From NCBI GenBank assembly GCA_014382245.1, contig JACNKC010000080.1:1-38516 (forward strand): a stretch of 38,516 nt of DNA, in the 5' to 3' direction. Made by a program: the position numbers and the translations under genes. Shown piece by piece: positions 1 to 9,198 of this stretch; the first letter of the stretch is position 1, and each line of letters opens with the position of its first letter. The stretch comes from Pseudomonadota bacterium (lineage in GTDB: Bacteria; Desulfobacterota; Binatia; UBA1149). A model generated the notes under the pieces. The model was not told the DNA's origin and ran no database searches. It was given only the letters and a program-made list of their open reading frames with translations.

Positions 1-812
1 AGCTGCCGGAGGTGGAGGTGGTTCGCTCCAGCCTCGAGCCGCTGCTGGTCGGGCGCAGTATCCCCGGCGTGCAGCGGCGCTGCGCTTCGTTGCGGCGGCC
101 GGTCGACCCGGCCCTGCCCCGCTTGCTGACCGGGCGCAGCATCACCGCCACCCGCCGGCGCAGCAAGTACCTGGTGCTCGACCTCGACCAGGGCCCTTCC
201 TGCATACTGCACTTCGGCATGAGCGGCACCCTGATCCACAACCCCGGCGGCCTCGAGAGCCCGGCCAGGCACGACCACCTGCTGTTCGAACTCGACGACG
301 GCGCGGTGCTCAGTTTCAACGATCCGCGGCGCTTCGGCCTGGTGGTGATGGACGACTACGACAGCTGCTCGCTGTTTGCCGAGCTCGGCCCCGAACCCCT
401 GCAGGCCGATCGCTTCACGGCCGCATACCTGGCTGGCTTCAAGACGCGCAGCCGCAGGACAATCAAGGACGTACTCATGGATCAGCGCGTGGTGGCAGGC
501 CTGGGCAACATTTACGTCAACGAAATACTCTTCGACTGCGGTGTGAGGCCGCGGCGGCGCATGCCGAGAGTGAGCCGGGCCGAGTGCGCGCTGCTGGTCG
601 AGAGCAGTCGCCGGATACTCACCGAGGCCATCGAGCACCGTGGTTCAACGGTGTCGGATTTTCTTGACGGCATAGGCCGGCGCGGAGGGTACCAGTGGCG
701 GCACCAGGTCTACGACAAGATGGGGGAGCCCTGCGGCCACTGCGGCTCGGTGATCAAGCTCGTCAGCGTGGGTGGGCGTTCGAGTTTCTACTGCCCGTCG
801 TGCCAGGACTGA
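1..812 (+). CDS. mutM: Formamidopyrimidine-DNA glycosylase, 5' end cut by window edge
   Basis: Base-excision-repair glycosylase/AP lyase that removes 8-oxoguanine and formamidopyrimidines. The reading frame is open from base 3 and reads LPEVEVVR, the usual residues 4-11 of the family. The initiator Met and the catalytic N-terminal Pro therefore lie just outside the window, and bases 1-2 are the end of the Glu codon. An internal start at base 12 is not the true one. Family features seen are the central QRVVAGLGNIYVNE segment (the helix-two-turn-helix DNA-binding region) and a complete C-terminal zinc finger of CGHC and CPSC spaced 16 residues apart. The stop TGA is at 810-812. The gene converges on the ABC permease gene ending at 833, with about 20 bases between them. 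Confidence 0.95.
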   Translation, partial: LPEVEVVRSSLEPLLVGRSIPGVQRRCASLRRPVDPALPRLLTGRSITATRRRSKYLVLDLDQGPSCILHFGMSGTLIHNPGGLESPARHDHLLFELDDGAVLSFNDPRRFGLVVMDDYDSCSLFAELGPEPLQADRFTAAYLAGFKTRSRRTIKDVLMDQRVVAGLGNIYVNEILFDCGVRPRRRMPRVSRAECALLVESSRRILTEAIEHRGSTVSDFLDGIGRRGGYQWRHQVYDKMGEPCGHCGSVIKLVSVGGRSSFYCPSCQD

Positions 813-832
813 CGCGCGCGCCAGCCGCGGGC

Positions 833-1666
833 TCAGCCGGGAAAACGAACATCGAGACGGTCTCGCAGGGCGTCACCCAGCGAGTTAAGTCCGAGTACCG
901 TGAAGAGGATGGCCAGCCCCGGAAAAATCGTCAGGTGTGGTGCCACCAGCAGGAACGATCGCCCGTCGTTGAGCATTGAGCCCCAGGATGGTGATGGCGC
1001 CTGCACGCCGAGGCCAAGAAAACTGAGCGACGATTCGGCCACGATAGCGCCCGCTACGCCGAAGCTCGCCTGGACCAGCAGCGGTGCCGCCAGCAGTGGC
1101 AGCAGGTGCCGGGCCACCACCCTGGCCGGACCCAGGCCCATGGCCTCGGCGGCGAGCACGTGTTCGCGACGGCGCAGGCTCAGTACCTCGCCGCGGGCCA
1201 GGCGGGCGTAACTCGTCCAGGCGGTGAGCCCCAGCGCCAGCACTACGTTGCCTGCCCCCGGTCCCAGCACGGCAGCCAGGGCGATGGCCAACAGTAGTCC
1301 CGGAAACGCCAGCAGCACGTCGACCAGGCGCATTATCAGAAAATCGACCGGGCCTCCCAGGTAACCGGCCGCACAGCCAAGCAGCACGCCCAGCATCAGC
1401 GACAAAGCGACGGTGCCAAGTCCTATGCCCAGTGAGACCCTCGCGCCGTAGAGCACGCGGCTGAGTTGGTCGCGTCCCAGGCGGTCACGTCCCAGCGGGT
1501 GGTCGAGGGCGGGAGCGGCCAGGCCGTTCTCCAACGATTGGGCCGCGGGCGGTGAGGGGGCCAGCTGTGGCGCAAACAGTGCCCCGGCAGTGAGCAGCGA
1601 CAGCACCAGCAGTCCCGGCAGCAGCGGCGTGCGTTTTCGTGCGCGGGGGGTGTCAGTCATCGTCAT
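833..1666 (-). CDS. ABC transporter permease, DppC/OppC type
   Basis: Second inner-membrane permease of a peptide/nickel-type (PepT family) ABC importer. About 277 residues. It has an N-terminal membrane segment (about 18-36) and the typical HPLGRDRLGRD motif near residues 58-67, which precedes the core transmembrane domain. The cytoplasmic coupling (EAA-like) loop lies around 167-195 (AAEAMGLGPARVVARHLLP), where it would contact an ATPase. The gene overlaps the end of the upstream dppB-like gene. Three starts are possible: GTG at 1669, ATG at 1666 and ATG at 1660. I chose 1666, but no clear ribosome-binding site decides it. It is the last gene of the three-gene cluster. No ATPase gene follows, because the next gene is convergent mutM. 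Confidence 0.9.
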   Translation of the reverse strand: MTMTDTPRARKRTPLLPGLLVLSLLTAGALFAPQLAPSPPAAQSLENGLAAPALDHPLGRDRLGRDQLSRVLYGARVSLGIGLGTVALSLMLGVLLGCAAGYLGGPVDFLIMRLVDVLLAFPGLLLAIALAAVLGPGAGNVVLALGLTAWTSYARLARGEVLSLRRREHVLAAEAMGLGPARVVARHLLPLLAAPLLVQASFGVAGAIVAESSLSFLGLGVQAPSPSWGSMLNDGRSFLLVAPHLTIFPGLAILFTVLGLNSLGDALRDRLDVRFPG

Positions 1667-2585
1667 CACCGAAGTTCACGCGCGGGTTGGCCCAGGCGTA
1701 GGCCAGGTCGGTGAGCAGGTTCACCAGCACGTAGGTGACAGCGATCACCAGCACGCAGCCCTGCACCACCGGGTAGTCGCGGCTGTAGATCGCCTGCACC
1801 ATGAGCCTGCCCAGCCCCGGCCAGGCGAATATCGTTTCGGTGATCACGGCGCCGGCCAGCAGACCACCCAGTTGCAGGCCCAGCACCGAGAGCAGTGGCG
1901 TGAGCGCGTTGGCCAGTACGTGGCGAAGCATGACCATGCGTTCACCGAGGCCCTTGGCCCTGGCGGTGCGCACGTAATCTTCGCCCATGACTTCGAGCAG
2001 GCTGCTGCGGGTCATCCTTACCAGCAGGCCGGCCATGGCCGTACCCAGGGTGAGGGCGGGCAGTACGAGGTGGGCCGCACCGCCCCTGCCCGACACCGGT
2101 AGCCAGCCGAGGTGGATCGAAAACAGCAGCACGAGCATGGGGCCCAGCCAGAAGTTGGGCACGGCAACTCCCAGCATACTGCCGGCCAGCGACAGGCGGT
2201 CGACCGCACCGCCGGCATTCCACGCCGACAGCAGGCCCAACGGCAGGGCAATGGTTATCGCGATCAGCAGCGCGGCCAGGGCCAGCTCGGCGGTAGCCGG
2301 CGCGTGCAGGGTCACCAGTTCGGCCACCGGCTGATCACCCTGTATGGAGCGGCCGAGGTCGCCGCGGGCCAGGCCGGACAGGAACGACAGGTACTGCTCC
2401 GACACGGGTCGGTCCAGGCCCAGGCGTCGCGACAGTGCTTCGCGGTCGGCCGCCTGGGCGTACTCGCCGAGCATTATGTCGACCGGGTCGCCGGGCATCG
2501 CGTGGGTGAGAAGAAACACTACCGTGGCGACCCCCAGTACGGTGGGTACGAGTACGGCCAGGCGCCTGCTCAGGTAGGGCAGCAT
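1653..2585 (-). CDS. ABC transporter permease, DppB/OppB type
   Basis: First inner-membrane permease of a dipeptide/oligopeptide/nickel-type ABC importer, 310 residues, a normal length for the family. The N-terminal membrane helix is followed by the hallmark MPGDP segment (residues 30-34), then the periplasmic region, then five further membrane helices. The EAA-type coupling loop is at about 202-226 (GEDYVRTARAKGLGE...RHVLANAL). It starts at ATG 2585, 11 bases after the stop of the binding-protein gene, and ends inside the start region of the dppC-like gene, so translation is probably coupled. The C-terminus is a run of four Asp residues. The substrate cannot be read from the permease; peptide is the default guess. 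Confidence 0.92.
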   Translation of the reverse strand: MLPYLSRRLAVLVPTVLGVATVVFLLTHAMPGDPVDIMLGEYAQAADREALSRRLGLDRPVSEQYLSFLSGLARGDLGRSIQGDQPVAELVTLHAPATAELALAALLIAITIALPLGLLSAWNAGGAVDRLSLAGSMLGVAVPNFWLGPMLVLLFSIHLGWLPVSGRGGAAHLVLPALTLGTAMAGLLVRMTRSSLLEVMGEDYVRTARAKGLGERMVMLRHVLANALTPLLSVLGLQLGGLLAGAVITETIFAWPGLGRLMVQAIYSRDYPVVQGCVLVIAVTYVLVNLLTDLAYAWANPRVNFGDDDD

Positions 2586-2596
2586 AAGACGGTAGT

Positions 2597-4234
2597 TTAT
2601 CTCAAGGGATCGCGGGCTGCCCGTCCTTCGGGGCTGGTGTCAACAGGCGGGGGTTTTTCCAGGAGCTCAGCGGAGGCCAGTCCCAGCAGGTCTCCGGATG
2701 GATGGGGGGTAAAGCCTTTGAGTCGTCGGCTGGTCACCACCACGTTCTCGGGCCACCACAGCGGGATAACCGGCAGCAGCGCGGCCAGTCTTTTCTGAAC
2801 GCGCGCGTAGAGCCGGGCCCGCTGTTGGACCGTCTCGGTCAGCAGGGCCTTGTCGGTCAGTCGGTCCACGCGGCGGTCGGCAAATCGGCCACGGTTGGCT
2901 CCGAGGGGCGGTGTCATGCCGGAGTGAAACACGTTGCGCAGGATATCGGGGTCCAAAATTCCCACCCAGGCCAGCGAGTAGCTGTCGAAATTGCCCTTCT
3001 TGATGTCCGAGTAGAACGTGCCCCACTCCCAGGACGAGAGTTTCAGTTTTACCCCCAGCGCTGACAGCTGGGCGGCTATGGCTTCGGCCAGGCGGCGACG
3101 GAGCTGCTGGGTGGTGGTCTTGTAATCCAGCGTCAGCCTGGTTCCGTCGGGGCCTCGCCGGGGATAGCCGGCGCGGTCGAGCAGGCGGCCGGCCTGGTCG
3201 GGCGCGTAAACGATTGCCGGGCCGCCGTCGTGGTGTGCCCAGTGCTGGGGTGGCAGCAGGCCGCTGGCCACCCGGGCTCGGCCCGCGAGCAGGTAGTCGA
3301 CGATGGCCTGTCGGTCAATGGCCATGGCGAGCGCCCTGCGCACACGCTTGTCGGCGAGGGCAGGGTGGTCGAGGTTGAGCCCGAGGTACTGGAAACTGTT
3401 GGAGGGCGATCGCCTGATTTCAAGATGGCCGGCGTTCTTTTTGAGCCAACTCACGGTGTCGGGGTCGAGCGCGTTCTGCACCAGGTCCACCGAGCCGTGC
3501 TGCAGCTCGAGCGCGCGCATGGTCTCGTCGGGAATCACCCTGAACTCTATGCGCTCTATGGGCGGGTACCCGTCGGCGTAGTCGCCGTGGGCTTCGAGCA
3601 GTACTCTGTCTCCGTGACGAACTTCAAGCAGGCGGTAGGGACCTGCGCCGATCAATTGCTCGCTCGACAGGTGGCGCTCGGCCGCCAGGTCGGACGGCAG
3701 CACGGCGAAGCTTGCCGCCTCCAGGAAAGCGGCATCGGGTTGCGAGAGTTTGAATACGACCTCGTAGGGACCCGTTTTCTCAATCGATTGCACCGAAGCG
3801 AGCATGGCCTTGCGCGGCGATCCCAGGACTGGATCCATCAGCGCCCGGTAACTGGCCACTACGTCGTCGGCAGTAACGGGCCGGCGGTCATGAAAAACGA
3901 AGTCTGAGCGCAAGCTGAACCGCCACGTCAGCTGGTCGTCCGCCTGCCAGCTTGAGGCCAGCCAGGCGACGGCGCGGCCACCGGCGTCGCGGCGAAGCAG
4001 CGAAGCAAACAACAGGCTGGCAATTCGCGAAGAGTGCGCGTCGGTGGCCAGCCTCGGGTCGAGCTGGGTGGGCATGGCCTCCAGGGCCACGGCCAGGGTG
4101 CCAACCTGTCGTGGGGGGGCGTTGCAGCCCGGCAGGAGGAGGATGGCCACTGAAAGGCCGATCAGCGCCAGGCAAACCCCCGCAACAGCCCGGGCGACGG
4201 GGGCTTCCGGCGTGGTGTATAGAATGCCCCTCAT
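2597..4234 (-). CDS. Peptide-type ABC transporter substrate-binding lipoprotein (SBP_bac_5)
   Basis: Extracytoplasmic solute receptor of the DppA/OppA family, 545 residues. It has a long N-terminal hydrophobic segment (about 17-36) ending in the lipobox LLPGC with the lipidated Cys at residue 37, so it is predicted to be a membrane-anchored lipoprotein. The mature part shows the family pattern: DPRLATDAHSSRIASLLF near the start, WRFSLRSDFVFHDRRPVTADDVV, and the central motif on VRRALAMAIDRQAIVDYLLAGRA. It is the first gene of the binding protein-permease-permease cluster and starts at ATG 4234, diverging from mltD with about 50 bases between them. Partners would be the two permeases plus an ATPase encoded elsewhere. 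Ligand unknown: dipeptides, oligopeptides, nickel or another small solute. Confidence 0.92.
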   Translation of the reverse strand: MRGILYTTPEAPVARAVAGVCLALIGLSVAILLLPGCNAPPRQVGTLAVALEAMPTQLDPRLATDAHSSRIASLLFASLLRRDAGGRAVAWLASSWQADDQLTWRFSLRSDFVFHDRRPVTADDVVASYRALMDPVLGSPRKAMLASVQSIEKTGPYEVVFKLSQPDAAFLEAASFAVLPSDLAAERHLSSEQLIGAGPYRLLEVRHGDRVLLEAHGDYADGYPPIERIEFRVIPDETMRALELQHGSVDLVQNALDPDTVSWLKKNAGHLEIRRSPSNSFQYLGLNLDHPALADKRVRRALAMAIDRQAIVDYLLAGRARVASGLLPPQHWAHHDGGPAIVYAPDQAGRLLDRAGYPRRGPDGTRLTLDYKTTTQQLRRRLAEAIAAQLSALGVKLKLSSWEWGTFYSDIKKGNFDSYSLAWVGILDPDILRNVFHSGMTPPLGANRGRFADRRVDRLTDKALLTETVQQRARLYARVQKRLAALLPVIPLWWPENVVVTSRRLKGFTPHPSGDLLGLASAELLEKPPPVDTSPEGRAARDPLR

Positions 4235-4284
4235 CGCTCTGTTAGACTAAGGAGTTTGGGGCCAGGGGCGGCGGAGGTAAGTAG

Positions 4285-6048
4285 ATGATTAAAGTGGTGT
4301 GTGAGTGGGCGGCCCGGGCCGCGGTGGGTATTGCGTGTATAGTACTCCTGGCGGGTCCAGCGGCGGCAGCTGGTACGGCTTCGCCCGGTTCTCCTGGCGA
4401 ACAATTCCCCCTCTTCGACGAACTTGTTCCCAATGTCGAGTTCTGGACCGACGTGTTTGCTGTCTACAGCAGCAGCCAGGCTGTCTATCACGATATGTAC
4501 GACCTCGGACTGATCTACAGGGTTGTGGATTTTTCTGACATTGTCGACGGCCGACTTTCCGCAGCTGCCAAGGATCGCGCTATCAGGGCGCGCCTGGGCG
4601 CCGAAAAGACTCGCATAGCCGCTATGCTCAAGTCCGTGGCTGCCGGCAGTCTCAAGAACGACGAGGAGAAAAGAATAGCTGCCCTGCTCACCGAGCGAAG
4701 CGGTGGCGTTAAGTCGGGCCTGCGGCTTGCTGGCCAGTTTCGCTATCAACGGGGACTGGCCGACCGTCTTTGCGGTGCCCTCGGTCGAAAGGCCAGCTAC
4801 GCCCCCGAGACCTCCAAGCTGCTCGCCAAGCACGGGGTACCCGTTGACCTGCTGGCGCTTCCGATTGTCGAATCGTCCTACACCATCGCCGCGCGTTCCT
4901 ACGCCGGGGCAGTGGGCATCTGGCAGTTCACCTGGGGCACCGGGCGCCGTTTCATGCACGTCGACCATACTTACGATGACAGGCGCGACCCCATACGTTC
5001 CACCGAGGCCGCGGCCCGCTACCTGCGGGAGAACTACGACCGGCTCGGATCCTGGCCGCTGGCCATCACTGCATACAACCACGGTGCCGGTGGCGTGGCT
5101 TACGCGGTCAGAAAACTAGGCACCGAAGACCTCGGCAACATTGTCACCAATTATCGCAGCCGGCGTTTCGGCTTTGCCTCTCGCAATTTTTACTCTGAGT
5201 TCCTGGCCGCGCGCGACGTTGCCGCGAGGGTCGATGAGTTCTGTCCCGGTCTGCAGGTGCCCGAGTGGAACGTCAAGACCGTGGAGCTGGATCACTTCGT
5301 GGCTCTCTCGGAGCTCGCCAGCTGCGCGGGCGTGGACGAAGCGAGGCTGGTTGAACTAAACCCGGCACTGTCGCACGAAGTCATTCGCGGTCGCGCGTGG
5401 GTTCCTTCCGGCTACAAGCTCAACCTCCCGGCAGAGAAGGCCACGGCGTTCGGTACGTCATACGCGGCGCTGGCCGCGACGAGCCTGCACAGCGAGCAGC
5501 AATACTACCTTTCGAGTCACAGGGTAGGCAGGGGGCAGACACTGTCGCAGCTGGCCCGCAGCTACAGGACCACGGTGCGGGAGTTGCAGCGCATCAACAA
5601 CATCGTCAACCCGCGTTCTCTCAGGTACGGGCAGCTGCTCAAGATCCCGGTAGCTGGGGCGCGATCGGCCAGCTCGCGCTCGATCGGCTCGACGGCGATT
5701 GCTTCGTCGCCATCGGCGGCCAGCAGCGGCCAGACGCGGCACCTCGTTCGCAGGGGCGAGACCCTGGATCGCCTGGCTCGCCGTTACGGCACAACGGCGG
5801 GCTACCTGCAGTACCTTAACGGTATTCGCGACCCGCGTTCGCTCAGGTATGGCACTTGGATACAGATTCGCCGCGGCGGCAGTGGCGCGACTGCGAGCGC
5901 AGTCTCGATGGTTCACCAGGTGCGCAGAGGACAGACGCTGTCGCAGATAGCCCGGATATACGGCACATCGGTGCCCGCTCTGCAGCGGCGCAACAGTATC
6001 ACCGACCCTCGTAAGCTCAGGCAGGGACAGGAGTTGAAGATACCCTGA
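4285..6048 (+). CDS. mltD: Membrane-bound lytic murein transglycosylase, MltD-like, three LysM domains
   Basis: Cleaves the glycan strands of peptidoglycan to 1,6-anhydromuropeptides during wall remodelling. 587 residues. The cleavable signal peptide (about 1-29) ends in LLAGPAAAAG and has no lipobox, so the protein is probably periplasmic and not a lipoprotein like E. coli MltD. The SLT domain spans about 180-300. The catalytic Glu is E196 in ALPIVESSY, followed by the family motif AGAVGIWQFTWGTGR and later ITAYNHGAGG. Three peptidoglycan-binding LysM repeats follow at about 412-456, 486-530 and 543-587, separated by Ser/Ala-rich linkers. ATG 4285 is preceded by GGAGG (4272-4276), an adequate ribosome-binding site. 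The gene diverges from the ABC binding-protein gene. Confidence 0.95.
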   Translation: MIKVVCEWAARAAVGIACIVLLAGPAAAAGTASPGSPGEQFPLFDELVPNVEFWTDVFAVYSSSQAVYHDMYDLGLIYRVVDFSDIVDGRLSAAAKDRAIRARLGAEKTRIAAMLKSVAAGSLKNDEEKRIAALLTERSGGVKSGLRLAGQFRYQRGLADRLCGALGRKASYAPETSKLLAKHGVPVDLLALPIVESSYTIAARSYAGAVGIWQFTWGTGRRFMHVDHTYDDRRDPIRSTEAAARYLRENYDRLGSWPLAITAYNHGAGGVAYAVRKLGTEDLGNIVTNYRSRRFGFASRNFYSEFLAARDVAARVDEFCPGLQVPEWNVKTVELDHFVALSELASCAGVDEARLVELNPALSHEVIRGRAWVPSGYKLNLPAEKATAFGTSYAALAATSLHSEQQYYLSSHRVGRGQTLSQLARSYRTTVRELQRINNIVNPRSLRYGQLLKIPVAGARSASSRSIGSTAIASSPSAASSGQTRHLVRRGETLDRLARRYGTTAGYLQYLNGIRDPRSLRYGTWIQIRRGGSGATASAVSMVHQVRRGQTLSQIARIYGTSVPALQRRNSITDPRKLRQGQELKIP

Positions 6049-6089
6049 GATCTGCGGTATCGGTCGCCGCGGCGGAGCGGGGCCCGCGA

Positions 6090-6119
6090 TTGGAAGGGAC
6101 GGGCTCTCCTGACTATGCT
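6090..6119 (+). promoter_or_regulatory. Candidate sigma70-type promoter of the hem operon
   Basis: TTGGAA (6090-6095), an 18-base spacer and TATGCT (6114-6119) lie 41 bases before the hemX start, in the gap after mltD. Each hexamer matches the consensus at four of six positions. The call rests on position and match only. Confidence 0.35.
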
Positions 6120-6160
6120 GGCTTCTACGCCGCCCGGTTATCGCGGGCAGCGCTTTAGAG

Positions 6161-6988
6161 ATGGAACTGGCTTTTCTCCAATTGGCCGCTACGGCCTACC
6201 TGGTGTCGGCGCTGGCGTTCGGTGCCCACGTGTTGTGGTCGGTCAAGCGCGCGGCTTCGGTCGGACCCCTGTTGCTCGGCCTGGGCTTTCTCGTTCATGG
6301 CTTGTCTATTGCCTGGCGCACGGTTGATTCGGGATTCGTCACGGTGGTGGGCTTCGCCGAGGGCCTGTCGTTTTTTGCCTGGCTGGTAGCCGGTGCCTGG
6401 CTCGTTGCGCAGCGCCGCTACAGCCTGTCGGTAATTGGAGCGGTGGTCAGTCCCCTGGCCTTTGCCCTCACGCTGGCCGCGGTCATCCTGTTTACCGGTA
6501 CGCGGGCTGTGCCCGCTGAGTTGATGGGCCCGTGGTTGCCGGTGCACGTCTCGCTCGCATTTCTCGGCAACGCCGTTTTCGCGCTGGCCTTTGCCGTCAG
6601 CGTTATCTACCTGGTGCAGGAGAATGCACTCAAATCTCACAGTGCGGGCTCGTTGCTGAACCGCCTGCCGTCACTCGAACAGCTCGACAGGGTCAATTTT
6701 ACCTGCCTGGCCTGGGGCTTTCCGCTGCTCACCCTCGGCATAATGACCGGTGGTCTATGGGCGGCTGCATACTCGGGGCAGTTCTGGTCGGGCGAACCCC
6801 GCGAGATTTTTTCTATCGTGCTCTGGGTGCTCTACGCGGGCCTGTTACAGCTGCGCTTCACACGCGGGCTGCGCGGACGTCGGGCTTCCCTGGCCACCAT
6901 GCTGGGCTTTGCCATACTGGTGCTGGCCTACCTTGCGGTCAACGTTCTCCCCGTGGCGGGACGGCACGGCGGGGGCGTGCTTTCCTGA
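6161..6988 (+). CDS. hemX: Cytochrome c assembly (CcsA/HemX-like) membrane protein
   Basis: Polytopic membrane protein of 275 residues with about eight hydrophobic segments, of the CcsA/CcmF/HemX superfamily. The haem-handling WWD-like signature is recognisable near residues 206-222 as GQFWSGEPREIFSIVLW, compared with the usual WxWDPKE pattern. Members next to hemA are called HemX and have been linked to control of glutamyl-tRNA reductase levels in Bacillus; others act in cytochrome c maturation. It lies nine bases upstream of hemA, which supports the HemX name, but the sequence alone cannot separate the two roles. The start at ATG 6161 has only a weak GAG directly before it. It is probably the first gene of the hem operon. 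Confidence 0.85.
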   Translation: MELAFLQLAATAYLVSALAFGAHVLWSVKRAASVGPLLLGLGFLVHGLSIAWRTVDSGFVTVVGFAEGLSFFAWLVAGAWLVAQRRYSLSVIGAVVSPLAFALTLAAVILFTGTRAVPAELMGPWLPVHVSLAFLGNAVFALAFAVSVIYLVQENALKSHSAGSLLNRLPSLEQLDRVNFTCLAWGFPLLTLGIMTGGLWAAAYSGQFWSGEPREIFSIVLWVLYAGLLQLRFTRGLRGRRASLATMLGFAILVLAYLAVNVLPVAGRHGGGVLS

Positions 6989-6997
6989 TACAGATCC

Positions 6998-8272
6998 ATG
7001 GCACGCGGACTCCTGGTCTACGGCATCAATCACCACAGCGCGCCGGTGGAATTGCGCGAGCGCCTGAACGTGCCCGAAGAGGCGCTCGCGCAACGCCTGG
7101 TCGAGCTGCTCGAGGTGCCGGGCGTAGAAGAAGCGGTGTTGTTGTCGACCTGTAACCGGGTTGAGATGATAGCCTGCTGCTCGGGTGACGTTTCTCGCGG
7201 TGAATTGCTGCACAAGGCCCTGCTCGCCGACAGCGGGGTAACTCCCGAGCTGGCCGAACCCCACGCCTACCAGCACATGGGTAGGGAGGCGGTGAGGCAC
7301 CTGTTCCGGGTGGCTTCCAGCCTGGACTCACTGGTGGTGGGCGAGCCGCAGATACTCGGGCAGATGAAGGACCAATATCTCCTGTCGCACGGTCACAGCA
7401 GCACGGGCGTGGTGCTGAACCGTTTGTTTCACAAGAGTTTTTCGGTAGCCAAGCGGGTTCGAAGCGAGACCGGCATCGCTTCCAAGTCGGTTTCGGTGGC
7501 CTCGGTGGCCGTAGACCTTGCGGGCAAGATATTCGAAAACCTGGAGGGACGCACGGCTCTCCTGCTCGGCCTGGGCGAAATCGGTGAGGTAACGGCGCGG
7601 CAGTTGCTGTCGGCTGGCGTGGAACGCCTGCTGGTGGCCAATCGCACGCTTGAGACCGCGCTTGAGCTGGCTCGCGAACTCGACGGCACTGCCCTTCCGC
7701 TCGAGCGCATGGCGGGCTATCTGCCTCTTGCCGACCTCGTTGTAGGATGCTCGGGCGGCGGGCAGCTCGTGATGGCGGCCGAGGTATCAGCCGCGCTCAA
7801 AGAGCGGCGACACCAGCCGATGTTTTTCATTGATCTCGCTGTTCCCCGCAACTTTGACCCGACGATCAACAACGTCGATGGCGCCTATCTCTACGACGTG
7901 GACGATCTCGCTTCGGTGATCAACGAGAACAAGGGTTCGCGTCGCAGGGAAGCCACCGAGGGCGAGGTGATGGTTGAGCAGGAAGTCGACAGCTTCTGGC
8001 AGTGGTTCGAAGGCTTGGAGCTCGTGCCCACTATCGTGGCGCTGCGCGAAAGCGTCGAAGTCATCAGGACTACAGAGTTGATGCGAACCCTCGACAAGAT
8101 CTCTCTTGACGAGGAAAGCCGCGAGCGCGTGGACCAGATGACGCGTTCGATGATGAGCAAGCTGCTGCATTTGCCCACATCGGTGCTCAAGGAAGCAGGC
8201 GGCAGCAACGAGGAAACCGGCCTGCTCAGCGCGACCAAGCGGTTGTTCGGGCTGGGAGATCCTGAAAAGTGA
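6998..8272 (+). CDS. hemA: Glutamyl-tRNA reductase
   Basis: First committed enzyme of the C5 tetrapyrrole pathway: an NADPH-dependent reductase that turns glutamyl-tRNA(Glu) into glutamate-1-semialdehyde in the cytoplasm. 424 residues, normal length. The N-terminal catalytic domain carries the nucleophile Cys52 in LLSTCNRVE, which forms the thioester. The GEPQILGQMKDQY motif follows. The NADPH-binding Rossmann domain begins at about residue 185 (TALLLGLGEIGEVTARQL). The helical dimerisation domain at about 320-415 ends with the typical HLPTSVLKEA. It starts at ATG 6998, nine bases after hemX, and its stop overlaps the GTG of hemC by four bases (GTGA), so translational coupling is likely. No hemL is present in the window. 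Confidence 0.97.
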   Translation: MARGLLVYGINHHSAPVELRERLNVPEEALAQRLVELLEVPGVEEAVLLSTCNRVEMIACCSGDVSRGELLHKALLADSGVTPELAEPHAYQHMGREAVRHLFRVASSLDSLVVGEPQILGQMKDQYLLSHGHSSTGVVLNRLFHKSFSVAKRVRSETGIASKSVSVASVAVDLAGKIFENLEGRTALLLGLGEIGEVTARQLLSAGVERLLVANRTLETALELARELDGTALPLERMAGYLPLADLVVGCSGGGQLVMAAEVSAALKERRHQPMFFIDLAVPRNFDPTINNVDGAYLYDVDDLASVINENKGSRRREATEGEVMVEQEVDSFWQWFEGLELVPTIVALRESVEVIRTTELMRTLDKISLDEESRERVDQMTRSMMSKLLHLPTSVLKEAGGSNEETGLLSATKRLFGLGDPEK

Positions 8273-9198
8273 AGCTGCGCCTGGGCACGCGCGGCAGCGA
8301 GCTGGCCCTGTTGCAGTCGGGCCTGGTCGCCGACCAGCTGCGCGGAAGCCACGACGGCCTCGAGGTCGAGCTCGTGGAGATCAGTACCACGGGTGACAGG
8401 GTTCTCGACCGGCCGTTGCGCGAGCTTGGCGGCAAGGGCTTGTTCGTACGCGAGCTGGACCAGGCCTTGCTCGAGGGCCGCATCGAGTGCGCAGTACACT
8501 CGGTGAAGGACCTGCCCTCGACGCTCGAACAGGGAATTGTGCTGGCCTCGGTGCCGGCCAGGGAGAGCGCGGTCGACGTGCTGCTGACCCGCGCTGCCCG
8601 TGGCCTGGACGAACTCGCCCGGGGCGCGACCGTGGGCACGACCAGCCCGCGCCGTTCGGCACTGCTCAAATCGAAGCGCCCGGATCTCGAGATCGTGTTT
8701 CTGCGCGGCAACCTGGGTACGCGTCTTGATCGCCTGAGAAACGCCGAGTTTGACGCGACGTTGCTCGCCGCTGCCGGACTGAAGCGCCTGGGCCTGGACC
8801 TCGGCGACCTATGTTGCACACCGCTGGACCCGAGGGAGTTCTGCCCGGCGCCGGGGCAGGGCGCTCTCGGTGTCACCGCGCGGTCGGGCGATGGCGAGGT
8901 CAGGGGCCTGCTCGCCGCAGTCAACGATCCCTACAGCTTCGAAGCCGTCGGGGCTGAGCGCGCGGTATCGCGGCGACTGGGCGCGAGTTGCTACTCGCCG
9001 GTGGCCGCCTGGGCGCGGCACGAGGACGGTGTCCTGAAGGTGGAGGGCTCGGTGGTGAGCCCCGATGGCCGCCTGGTGCTCATCGAGGCGGCCCAGGGAG
9101 ATCCTGGCCGCGCTGTGTTACTGGGGATCGAGGTAGCCAACGGACTGCTGGCGCGGGGAGCGGCCGATGTAATGGCCAGTGCGGAGGCGGGCGATTGA
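8269..9198 (+). CDS. hemC: Porphobilinogen deaminase (hydroxymethylbilane synthase)
   Basis: Polymerises four porphobilinogen molecules into hydroxymethylbilane, in the cytoplasm. 309 residues. It opens with the typical LRLGTRGSELAL. The ISTTGDR and GGKGLFVRELDQALL motifs follow, then AVHSVKDLPS and the RRSALLK arginines of the substrate-binding cleft. Cys241 in LGASCYSPVAA is the residue that carries the dipyrromethane cofactor. The start is GTG 8269, overlapping the hemA stop by four bases. The stop at 9196-9198 overlaps the TTG start of the next gene. All active-site features seem intact. Confidence 0.97.
   Translation: MKLRLGTRGSELALLQSGLVADQLRGSHDGLEVELVEISTTGDRVLDRPLRELGGKGLFVRELDQALLEGRIECAVHSVKDLPSTLEQGIVLASVPARESAVDVLLTRAARGLDELARGATVGTTSPRRSALLKSKRPDLEIVFLRGNLGTRLDRLRNAEFDATLLAAAGLKRLGLDLGDLCCTPLDPREFCPAPGQGALGVTARSGDGEVRGLLAAVNDPYSFEAVGAERAVSRRLGASCYSPVAAWARHEDGVLKVEGSVVSPDGRLVLIEAAQGDPGRAVLLGIEVANGLLARGAADVMASAEAGD

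Noticed and set aside
8988..9194. Upstream extension of cobA-hemD
   Set aside because: Lies inside hemC in another frame; the methyltransferase motif begins right after TTG 9195.
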